A stretch of DNA of 64,000 nucleotides from Rubrivivax sp. Lineage in GTDB: Bacteria; Pseudomonadota; Gammaproteobacteria; Burkholderiales; Burkholderiaceae_C. The stretch lies in NCBI GenBank assembly GCA_016707445.1, contig JADJHR010000010.1:124001-188000 (forward strand), read 5' to 3'. Positions within the stretch are counted from its first letter, which is position 1. Each line of letters begins with the position of its first letter. A model generated the notes under the pieces. The model saw only the letters and a program-made list of their open reading frames with translations, was not told the DNA's origin and searched no databases. Made by a program: the position numbers and the translations under genes. This document shows positions 57,563-64,000 of the stretch, piece by piece.

Positions 57563-57889
57563 CTAGAAGGGCAGCTTCATTCCCGGCGGCAGCGGCATGC
57601 CGGCGGTCAGCTTGCCCATTTTCTCGGCGCTCATCTCCTCGGCGCGGCGCAGGCTGTCGTTGAAGGCGGCGGCCACCAGGTCCTCGAGCATGTCCTTGTC
57701 ATCGGCCAGCAGGCTGGGGTCGATGGCCACGCGCTTGACGTCATGCTTGCAGGTCATCGTGATCTTCACCAGGCCGGCACCCGACTGGCCCTCGACCTCG
57801 ATCGTGGCCAGCTCGTCCTGCGCACGCTTGAGGTTGTCCTGCATGGCCTGGGCCTGTTTCATCAGACCGGCAAGCTGGCCTTTCATCAT
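57563..57889 (-). CDS. ybaB: YbaB/EbfC family nucleoid-associated protein
   Basis: Small DNA-binding protein of 108 aa between dnaX and recR. The family forms dimers that bind DNA and may influence nucleoid structure and recombination. Helical MKGQLAGLMKQAQAMQDNLK is followed by the beta sheet with VEGQSGAGLVKITMTCKHDV and a C-terminal helix, ending PPGMKLPF. Two adjacent ATG codons (57889 and 57886) overlap the dnaX stop. Confidence 0.95.
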   Translation of the reverse strand: MMKGQLAGLMKQAQAMQDNLKRAQDELATIEVEGQSGAGLVKITMTCKHDVKRVAIDPSLLADDKDMLEDLVAAAFNDSLRRAEEMSAEKMGKLTAGMPLPPGMKLPF

Positions 57890-59739
57890 GGTCGTTCTCC
57901 TTCGCGGTTCGGGGATGGGGGCAACGGGCGGATCGTGCCGGGCACGATGCGCGCGGTCTTGAACTGGGCCAGCAGGGACTGCACCGCCGGGTCGTCGTGA
58001 ATCTGCTGCTCGGCCTCGGACTGGCGGCGCTGACGCTCCCAGGCGTCGCGGCGGGCAACCGAATCACCCGGCACGCCGACTTCGATCTCGATGCTCTGCG
58101 GGGCATCCAGTTCGGCGCTCAGAGCCGAGGCCAGGCGGTCGCGCAAGGCGTCGCTGCGCAGCGAATCGCGCTCGACCACCAGGGTCCAGTGCGTGCCACC
58201 ACTGCCGTCGTCGGCAGCAGTCACCATACGCACGCCGGCCTGCCAAGCCAGCTCGCGCACCATCGCGGCGATGCGGCCCTGAGCGCTCAGGCGCTGCACC
58301 AGCTCGGCCCAGCGATCGCCCAGGGCGGTGGTCTGCGGTGCGGCCGCCAGCGCTTCCGGCGCCGGCCGCGGCGCCGGCACCACCATCACCGGCGGTGCCG
58401 CACTGCGAAGCGGCGCGGTGCGCGCTTCGGCATCGGGCGGCGGGCCTTCGTCAATCCAAGGCGGCACATCGGGTTCTGCCACCCGCGTGGGCCGCGCCGG
58501 TGCCGTGGCGCCGCCCTTGGCCAAGGTCACCAGCGCCAGCGTCGGTGCCGGTGCCGGTGCCGGTGCCGGTGCCGGTGCCGGTGCCGGTTTGGGCGCGGCC
58601 GAGCTTGCCAATGCCCTCACCGCGACAGGCGGACCCTCGCCGGCAGCAGGGAAGGCCAGAAAGCGCAGCAGCACCATGGTCAGCGCCGCATGCTCGTCGC
58701 TCATCAGGCTGAGCTCGGCCCGGCCCTGCAGCAGCATGCTGTACAGCAGCTGCGTCTCGTCGGCCGCCAGCAGCGGCGCCAGGTGCAGCGCATCGGCATG
58801 GTCGGGATCGGCCGCATCCAGGGCGTCGGGCACGGCTTGCAGCACGGCCATCTGCTGCAGCAGCGCGGCCGTTTCCTCCAGCGTGGCAGCTGCCGACAGC
58901 CCCTGCGTGCGCAGCTGGTCCACCAGCGCCAGCACGGCCGCGGCATCACGCCCGGCCAGAGCCTGCACCAGACCGGCAGCATGGCTGCGGTCGACGCTGC
59001 CGAGCATGCTGCGCACCACGCCCTCGTCGAGCTGCCCGCCGCCGTAGGCGATGGCCTGATCGGTCAGCGACAGCGCGTCGCGCATCGAGCCGCGGGCCGC
59101 CCGCCCCAGCAGACGCAGCGCGGCCTCGTCGAAGGCCAGGCCTTCGGCCTGCAGCACCTGCGCCAGGTGGCCACGAACGACCTCGGGCGCCATCGGCCGC
59201 AGGTTGAACTGCAGGCAGCGGCTCAGCACCGTCGGCAGCATCTTGTCGGGGTCGGTGGTGGCGAGCACGAACTTGAGGTAGTCGGGCGGCTCTTCCAGCG
59301 TCTTCAGCAGCGCATTGAACGCATCCTTGGTGAGCTGGTGCGCCTCGTCGATCATGAAGACCTTGAAGCGACCTATCCCGGGCTTGTAGGCGGCGCGCTC
59401 GATCAGGTCGCGGATCTCGTCGATGCTGCGGTTGCTGGCCGCGTCGAGCTCGATGTAGTCCATGTAGCGGTCAGCGTCGATCTCGGTGCACGCCGTGCAA
59501 ACGCCGCACGGCGTTGCGGTGATGCCACCCTGGCCGTCTGGCCCGGTGCAGTTGAGCGACTTGGCCAGGATGCGCGACACCGTGGTCTTGCCGATGCCGC
59601 GCGTGCCGGTGAACAGGTAGGCGTGGTGCAGGCGGTTCTGCGTCAGCGCATTGCTCAGGGCGCGCACCACATGGTCCTGGCCGACCATCTGGTCGAAGCG
59701 CTTGGGCCGGTACTTGCGGGCCAGGACGACGGTGCTCAT
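57886..59739 (-). CDS. dnaX: DNA polymerase III subunits gamma and tau
   Basis: Clamp-loader ATPase of the replicative polymerase, 617 aa. Walker A GTRGIGKTT is at about residues 45-53, the four-Cys zinc module runs from NCTGPDGQGG to CGVCTAC (about 64-84), and IDEAHQLTKDAFNALLK holds the DExx motif and sensor region. Domain III follows, then a Pro/Ala-rich linker that includes an (Ala-Pro) repeat encoded by a 6-bp tandem array, and the tau-specific C-terminal domain. No A-rich slippery heptamer for a gamma frameshift was noticed. The gene leads dnaX-ybaB-recR. Confidence 0.96.
   Translation of the reverse strand: MSTVVLARKYRPKRFDQMVGQDHVVRALSNALTQNRLHHAYLFTGTRGIGKTTVSRILAKSLNCTGPDGQGGITATPCGVCTACTEIDADRYMDYIELDAASNRSIDEIRDLIERAAYKPGIGRFKVFMIDEAHQLTKDAFNALLKTLEEPPDYLKFVLATTDPDKMLPTVLSRCLQFNLRPMAPEVVRGHLAQVLQAEGLAFDEAALRLLGRAARGSMRDALSLTDQAIAYGGGQLDEGVVRSMLGSVDRSHAAGLVQALAGRDAAAVLALVDQLRTQGLSAAATLEETAALLQQMAVLQAVPDALDAADPDHADALHLAPLLAADETQLLYSMLLQGRAELSLMSDEHAALTMVLLRFLAFPAAGEGPPVAVRALASSAAPKPAPAPAPAPAPAPAPTLALVTLAKGGATAPARPTRVAEPDVPPWIDEGPPPDAEARTAPLRSAAPPVMVVPAPRPAPEALAAAPQTTALGDRWAELVQRLSAQGRIAAMVRELAWQAGVRMVTAADDGSGGTHWTLVVERDSLRSDALRDRLASALSAELDAPQSIEIEVGVPGDSVARRDAWERQRRQSEAEQQIHDDPAVQSLLAQFKTARIVPGTIRPLPPSPNREGERP
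58544..58588. repeat. Tandem GGTGCC hexamer array inside dnaX
   Basis: About 7.5 perfect copies of a 6-bp unit encode an Ala-Pro dipeptide repeat in the tau linker. Perfect short units of this kind can vary in number by slippage without breaking the frame. Confidence 0.85.
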
Positions 59740-59823
59740 CGACCCATTCTACGAGTCGGTCCGGCCCCGGACCGGCGCTGGGCGGGGCCGGCCGGAACGC
59801 CAGCCGCCGCGATAATCCCGCCC

Positions 59824-60960
59824 ATGCAGCCGCCCGCCCCGATGCCGACCGATCCTGACCCCACGCCGCTCAGCTACGAACAGGCCGGCGTGAACTACGC
59901 GCTCATCGACCCTTTGAAGGTCAGCGCGCAACGGGCTGCCGCCGCCACCGCGCCGCAACTGCTGCAGCATGGCTTCAGCGAGCTGGCGGCATCGCGCGGC
60001 GAGTCGGCCTACGTGGTCGACCTGGGGCCGTTCTACCTGGCGTCGATCGTCGAATGCCTGGGCTCCAAGGCCATCGTGGCCGACGAGATGGCGCAGTTGA
60101 CCGGGCGCAGCTGGTACGACGCGATCGCGCAGGACACGATCGCGATGGCGGTCAACGACCTCATCACCGTCGGCGCCACGCCGCTGGTGGTGCAGGCCTA
60201 CTGGGCCGCCGGCGGGTCGGACTGGTTTGCCGATGCTGACCGCGCCCAGGCGCTGGTGGCCGGCTGGAAGGCCGCCTGCGAGCGCTGCGGCGTGGCCTGG
60301 GGCGGTGGTGAAACGCCGGCGCTGGCTGGCATCGTCGAAGCCGGTCGCATCGACCTGGCTGCCGCCTGCACCGGCCTGGTCAACCCCAAGCAACGGCTGT
60401 CGCTGGGCGAGCGGCTGGGCCCCGGAGACGCCATCGTGCTGCTCGATTCCAGCGGCATCCATGCCAACGGCCTGAGCCTGGCACGCAAGCTGGTCGAACG
60501 GCTGCCGCAGGGCTGGCTGACCGAGGTGCAGCCGGGCCTGAGCTACGGCGCCGCGCTGCTCGCGCCCACGCTGCTGTATTCGCCGGTGACCGAGGCGCTG
60601 TGGCGCGCGGGCATCACGCCGCACTACAGCGCCAACATCACCGGTCATGGCTGGCGCAAGCTGCTGCGCCATGCCAAGACGCTGAGCTACCGCATCCACA
60701 CGCTGCCGCCGGTGACGCCGGTGCTCGATTTCATCCGCCGACACGCCGGCCAAGACGACCGCGAGGCCTACAGCACGCTGAACATGGGCGCCGGCTTCGC
60801 GCTCTTCGTGGCCGCTGCCGACGCCGAACGCACGGTGGCGGTGGCTCAGGCGCAGGGCGTGGGCGCGCGCGTGGCCGGTGTGGTCGAGTCCGGCCCCAAG
60901 CAGTTGCGAATCGAGCCGCTGGATCTGACGTTTGCTGACGACGCGCTGCAACTGCGTTGA
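59824..60960 (+). CDS. PurM-superfamily (AIR synthase-related) protein
   Basis: ATP-binding protein of the PurM/SelD/ThiL fold, 378 aa. The start MQPPAPMPTDPDPTPLSYEQ leads into AGVNYALIDPLK, which resembles the PurM N-terminus, and DTIAMAVNDLITVGATPLVV is the shared metal/nucleotide-binding motif. GGGETPALAGIV and SSGIHANGLSLARKL are the other PurM landmarks, and a C-terminal domain with MGAGFALFVAAADAERT is present. It is divergent enough that a role as the housekeeping phosphoribosylformylglycinamidine cyclo-ligase is uncertain; it may be a second member of the family. It stands alone, divergent from dnaX. Confidence 0.8.
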   Translation: MQPPAPMPTDPDPTPLSYEQAGVNYALIDPLKVSAQRAAAATAPQLLQHGFSELAASRGESAYVVDLGPFYLASIVECLGSKAIVADEMAQLTGRSWYDAIAQDTIAMAVNDLITVGATPLVVQAYWAAGGSDWFADADRAQALVAGWKAACERCGVAWGGGETPALAGIVEAGRIDLAAACTGLVNPKQRLSLGERLGPGDAIVLLDSSGIHANGLSLARKLVERLPQGWLTEVQPGLSYGAALLAPTLLYSPVTEALWRAGITPHYSANITGHGWRKLLRHAKTLSYRIHTLPPVTPVLDFIRRHAGQDDREAYSTLNMGAGFALFVAAADAERTVAVAQAQGVGARVAGVVESGPKQLRIEPLDLTFADDALQLR

Positions 60961-61008
60961 ATCCCCCAAGGCTGCTGCCACGCGGGGGCGTCGCCTACAA
61001 TCGGCAGC

Positions 61009-61106
61009 GTCGGGCCTCCCCGCATGGGAGCGCGGCCAAACGGGTCAGGTCGGGAACGGAGCAGCCCTAACCGTTGCCACCAGTGCCGGGGGTAAGGCTC
61101 GACACC
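61009..61106 (+). ncRNA. ffs: Signal recognition particle RNA (4.5S, small bacterial type)
   Basis: The conserved domain IV sequence GTCAGGTCGGGAACGGAGCA followed by GCCCTAACCG is the SRP core that binds Ffh through its symmetric and asymmetric loops. The ends pair as GTCGGGCCT with AGGCTCGAC. A TACAAT -10 element at 60995-61000 lies the right distance upstream of the predicted 5' end. The gene sits between the PurM-like gene and the convergent kinase gene. Ends are accurate to a few bases. Confidence 0.92.
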
Positions 61107-61134
61107 TTTGCCGGGTGCGGACACGTTTCGCGCT

Positions 61135-63492
61135 TCAGACACCCACCTGGCGAAACGCCATCACGACCTGGTTGCGCAGCGCGCGCAGCAGCGCGAGCTC
61201 CTTTTCTTCGGGCGCCAGGCCGCCAGCTTGCGCGACATCGGCATAGATCAGCCCGAAGGGCGCGTTGCGCAGCATCAGCGGCAGCAGCAGAAAACTCGGC
61301 GCGTTCACGCCCTCCAGGTACCAGGCCGGCAAGCGGTTGGCCATGCCGCCACGGCCGGTGTCGGCGATCACGGTGTCGGCACCCTTGCGACAGACGGCCG
61401 CGAAAAGGTCCACCGCCGCGCCCGGCGGCTCGCGCAGCGGGATCACAAACGGCTTGCAGGCGCCCTGCCCGCCCAGGCCCAGCGCCAGGCGGCCGGTCAT
61501 GCAGTCGGTCCTGGCGTCACGCAGGCAGAACACGATGCGCTGCAGGTCGAGTGCCCGGTACATGGTCTCGAGCACCTGGTGCAGCACTTCGTTGAGCTTG
61601 AAGTCACCGCTGACCATGCGGTCGGTGACTTCGGCGATGCCGGCCGTCAATGCGTGGCTGACGGCTTCGGCCTTGCGACCCGCGGCGGCCGCATCCGACA
61701 AGACCAGAATGTCGGTCGCCACGCCGTCAGGGGAAGCCCCGTCGGGGAACAGTCGGCGTACCGGCGTTTCGTGCGCCACGTCCACCCCCATCGCCCGCGC
61801 GAAGTCCAGCAATCGTTCCTGGGCCTGGGTCGATGCGTCCACGATGGCACGCGCCGGCACCCCCAGCGCGCGGGCGTAGCGTTCGGCCCGCGCCGCCACG
61901 GCCGCCTGCGCCCGGTCGGCGTCGTGGCAAAGCAAGGTGTCGGTCAATTCGTTGGCGCAACGGCCGATCCAGCGGCTGCGTTCGATGCCGGGGTCGGCCC
62001 TGCGCGTGGGCACTTCGCCGTCGGGTGCCCGCATCGCGCGCTGCAGGCTGTCGGGCAGGCCCCAGACCTTGGCCACGCCCTGTGCCAGGTCCTGCCAGCC
62101 GATGCCCAGCACACGCTGCGCCGCCTCGTCGGCGCCCACGCCCTGATCGCGCAACTGGTGGATCTGCTGCGCTTCCTCGGAAAAATAGAACTCCGTCAAC
62201 AAACGCCCCAGGTTCTGGAACAGCGCGGCGATGAAGACCTCTTCGCTTTCGCGCGCCAACGGTGCCAAGGCACCGGCCAGGGTACCGGCCATCAGCGCGC
62301 GCAAGAACTCCTCTTTCATCTGCGTGGCGTGCTGCCGGTCCTGCATGTGGTCCAGCAGTACCAGTGACAAGGCCAGATTGCGCACCCCAGCGAAACCGAT
62401 CAGCGCCACGGCGCGCGACACCGTGCCGATGCTGCCACCGCCTGCATGTCCGAAGCGTGCGCTGTTGACCAGCCGCAGCAGCTTGTTGGTCAGCGCCACG
62501 TCCTTCAGGATCTCGGTCGACAGGCTGGCCAGGCTCTCGGTGTCGGACGACGCCGAGCGCTGGATGCGCAGCACCGCCGCACCCAGCGCCGGAAAGTCGG
62601 CCTTGTGGCGCATGCGGCGCAGCAGGAAGTCGAGCGTGGCATTGCCATTGCTGGTTCCGGCATCGACCGCGGCCGTGGCAGAACCGGCCCGCAGCCAGGC
62701 CGCCAGCGCATCGCGAAAGGCCGCCGCGCTGTCGTGGCGCAGTGCCGGGTCGCGCGCCAGCGCGCGCTGTACCAGGCTGCGCAGCGGATCGTCGACCTCG
62801 AACCCCGCTTGCCACGTCAGGTCCTCGTTCTGTACCCGATGCAAGGCGGCGCGCGGATCGCCCTCGGGCAGCAGCCGGCGGCCGGAGAGCAATTCGGCCA
62901 GCAGCACGCCGGTCGAGAACACATCCATGCCGGGTGACGGTGCCTCGCCGCGCGCGGCCTCGGGCGACAGGTAGCCGGGCGTGCCCATGATGCGGCCATC
63001 GGCAGCGCCGGACACACGCGCGGCAATGCCGAAGTCCATCACGCGCGCACGGCCGTCGAATCCCAGCAAGACGTTGGACGGCTTCAAGTCGCGGTGCACG
63101 ATGCCGTGGGCATGGGCTTCGACCAGCGCAGCCAACACGCCCAGCATCAGCTCGACCGCGCGCCGCGGTGCCATCGCCCCGTCGCGAAGGATGGCGTCGG
63201 CCAGGGTGCCCCCTTCGACATGCTCGAAAACCAGGCAGGGTTCGCCGTCCAGATTGTTGGCCTCGAACACCGGCACGATGTTCGGATGCTGGAGACGGCT
63301 GACGGCACGCGCTTGGTGCATCCAGGTGTCGATGTCGGCCGCGTCGGCACCGCTGCCCAGCAGCTTGAGCGCCACGTCGCGCTGCAGCCGCGGGTCATGT
63401 GCCAGCCAGACACTGGCCTGCGCACCGCGGCCCAACAGCCGCTTCAGCTCGAAGCGCCCGGCCCTGCGGCCTTCGGCCGCCAGCGCAGTCAT
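61135..63492 (-). CDS. Serine/threonine kinase - HDOD - GAF fusion protein
   Basis: Signalling protein of 785 aa with three modules. The N-terminal Hanks-type kinase (about 14-280) is complete: GRGAQASVWLA glycine loop, Lys43 in VALKLL, HRDLKPSN at 133-140, DFG at 153-155 and GTPGYLSPEAA as activation segment. An HDOD domain (about 305-500) has LKDVALTNKLLRLVNSARFG and GFAGVRNLALSLVLL. A C-terminal GAF-like domain spans about 620-780 (NEVLHQVLETMYRALDLQR; FGLIYADVAQ). No membrane segment is seen, so it is probably cytoplasmic. Its start overlaps the stop of an upstream HDOD gene (ATGA). Ligand and targets are unknown. Confidence 0.92.
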   Translation of the reverse strand: MTALAAEGRRAGRFELKRLLGRGAQASVWLAHDPRLQRDVALKLLGSGADAADIDTWMHQARAVSRLQHPNIVPVFEANNLDGEPCLVFEHVEGGTLADAILRDGAMAPRRAVELMLGVLAALVEAHAHGIVHRDLKPSNVLLGFDGRARVMDFGIAARVSGAADGRIMGTPGYLSPEAARGEAPSPGMDVFSTGVLLAELLSGRRLLPEGDPRAALHRVQNEDLTWQAGFEVDDPLRSLVQRALARDPALRHDSAAAFRDALAAWLRAGSATAAVDAGTSNGNATLDFLLRRMRHKADFPALGAAVLRIQRSASSDTESLASLSTEILKDVALTNKLLRLVNSARFGHAGGGSIGTVSRAVALIGFAGVRNLALSLVLLDHMQDRQHATQMKEEFLRALMAGTLAGALAPLARESEEVFIAALFQNLGRLLTEFYFSEEAQQIHQLRDQGVGADEAAQRVLGIGWQDLAQGVAKVWGLPDSLQRAMRAPDGEVPTRRADPGIERSRWIGRCANELTDTLLCHDADRAQAAVAARAERYARALGVPARAIVDASTQAQERLLDFARAMGVDVAHETPVRRLFPDGASPDGVATDILVLSDAAAAGRKAEAVSHALTAGIAEVTDRMVSGDFKLNEVLHQVLETMYRALDLQRIVFCLRDARTDCMTGRLALGLGGQGACKPFVIPLREPPGAAVDLFAAVCRKGADTVIADTGRGGMANRLPAWYLEGVNAPSFLLLPLMLRNAPFGLIYADVAQAGGLAPEEKELALLRALRNQVVMAFRQVGV

Positions 63493-64000
63493 GCCGAGGC
63501 CCGGGCGGGATCGATCGCGTCGTCTGTCGGCATCGGTGCAGCGGCCAGCCTCTGGGTGCCCGCACCGGGCCACGGTTCCGACTGCAAACCAGGCTGCAAA
63601 GCGGCCTGCAAATCACGCAGTGACAGATTCAGCACGCGGGCATAGCGCTGTGCGACCGACTGCAGCGCATGCGCAACGCGCGCGGCCGGCAGCGCCAGCG
63701 CATCGATCGCTTCGTTGGCACAGCTGGCGCTGATGCGCAGGCTCTCGTGGTCGCTTTCAGGCAGGCGCACGCCGGCCGCGGTCGAGTGTCGCCGCATCAT
63801 GTGCAGCACGCTGTCATCGAAACCCCACCAGCGTGCCACCGCGCTGGCGATGGCCTCCAGGTCGACGCCCAGCACCGCCATCGCCGCGGCCTCTTCGCTC
63901 ATGCCCGGCTCTTCGCCCTGCCCCTGCTCGTTGGACGCCGACTGCATCAGGCGGCCGATCTGCAGGGCTTCGTCGGGCAAGTGATACTGCACCACCAGAC
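63489..64000 (-). CDS. HDOD domain protein, C-terminal part only
   Basis: The reading frame enters from the right edge and ends at 63489, overlapping the kinase fusion start by four bases. The visible 170 residues hold the end of an HDOD domain (LVVQYHLPDEALQIGRLM, then AAAMAVLGVDLEAIASAVAR and GFDDSVLHMMRRH) and a helical tail. The same region of the fused HDOD domain in the next gene is similar in layout, so the two may be paralogues. A GTG near 63995 is not the true start because the domain is cut by the window edge. Confidence 0.85.
   Translation of the reverse strand, partial: LVVQYHLPDEALQIGRLMQSASNEQGQGEEPGMSEEAAAMAVLGVDLEAIASAVARWWGFDDSVLHMMRRHSTAAGVRLPESDHESLRISASCANEAIDALALPAARVAHALQSVAQRYARVLNLSLRDLQAALQPGLQSEPWPGAGTQRLAAAPMPTDDAIDPARASA

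Noticed and set aside
57886..59739. Programmed frameshift in dnaX to make gamma
   Set aside because: No A-rich slippery heptamer with a following stem was seen; a gamma form may not be made, or is made by another route.
57997..59823. Long plus-strand open frame opposite dnaX joined to the PurM-like gene
   Set aside because: It is the complement of dnaX with a His/Gln/Arg-rich composition typical of GC-rich antisense frames. Real homology begins at 59824.

Overview
The window is a GC-rich, gene-dense chromosomal segment of a motile, respiratory betaproteobacterium. The lineage is inferred as Burkholderiales, probably near Rubrivivax, Leptothrix or Roseateles. The basis is the protein flavour, the 14-subunit nuo operon, and the syntenies rpsO-pnp-quinone reductase-tpiA-secG-tRNA-Leu-nuoA..N and dnaX-ybaB-recR. 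No insertion sequence, prophage, integrase or CRISPR array was seen.

Layout. 1-4.4 kb (minus): fatty-acid oxidation genes (FadB-like enzyme, an M20 peptidase with a degenerate active site, a thiolase running off the left edge). 4.6-6.9 kb (plus): msrB, yciB, a BolA-family gene and a secreted parvulin isomerase. 7.0-24.4 kb: a flagellar block with fliC, fliD, fliS, fliT, ycgR, two type IV pilin-like genes, a divergent fliE, fliFGHIJK and fliLMNOPQR. 24.4-28.0 kb: a YihY-type membrane protein, a small DUF2069 membrane protein, an FAD oxidase and a DUF1178 protein. 28.1-34.4 kb (minus): an extracellular-electron-transfer cluster with an AraC regulator, a decaheme MtrA/MtoA-type cytochrome, a large MtrB/PioB-type porin and two diheme c4-like cytochromes. 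34.4-48.8 kb (minus): the complete nuoA-N operon. 48.9-54.2 kb (minus): tRNA-Leu(GAG), secG, tpiA, quinone reductase, pnp, rpsO. 54.3-59.7 kb (minus): aminotransferase, tsaD, a MAPEG protein, recR, ybaB, dnaX. 59.8-61.1 kb (plus): a PurM-like protein and the SRP RNA. 61.1-64 kb (minus): a kinase-HDOD-GAF fusion and a partial HDOD protein.

The most interesting system is the 28-34 kb cluster. Its genes encode an outer-membrane porin/decaheme conduit plus periplasmic diheme carriers, directly downstream of complex I. A TTGAT-N4-ATCAG (FNR/ANR-type) box lies 41.5 bp from the transcription start predicted from a TATACC -10, upstream of the AraC gene. This suggests oxygen-responsive exchange of electrons with an extracellular donor or acceptor such as iron; if electrons enter, complex I could run in reverse to make NADH. 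That role is inference.

Data quality. At least 14 apparent single-base indels break reading frames of housekeeping genes (fliN, nuoC, nuoF, nuoG, nuoJ, nuoK, nuoN, secG, tpiA, pnp), and 13 of them fall between 35.8 and 52.3 kb. Conserved protein sequence resumes in another frame each time, so sequencing or assembly error is more likely than decay. Coordinates for these genes span the whole gene across the break.
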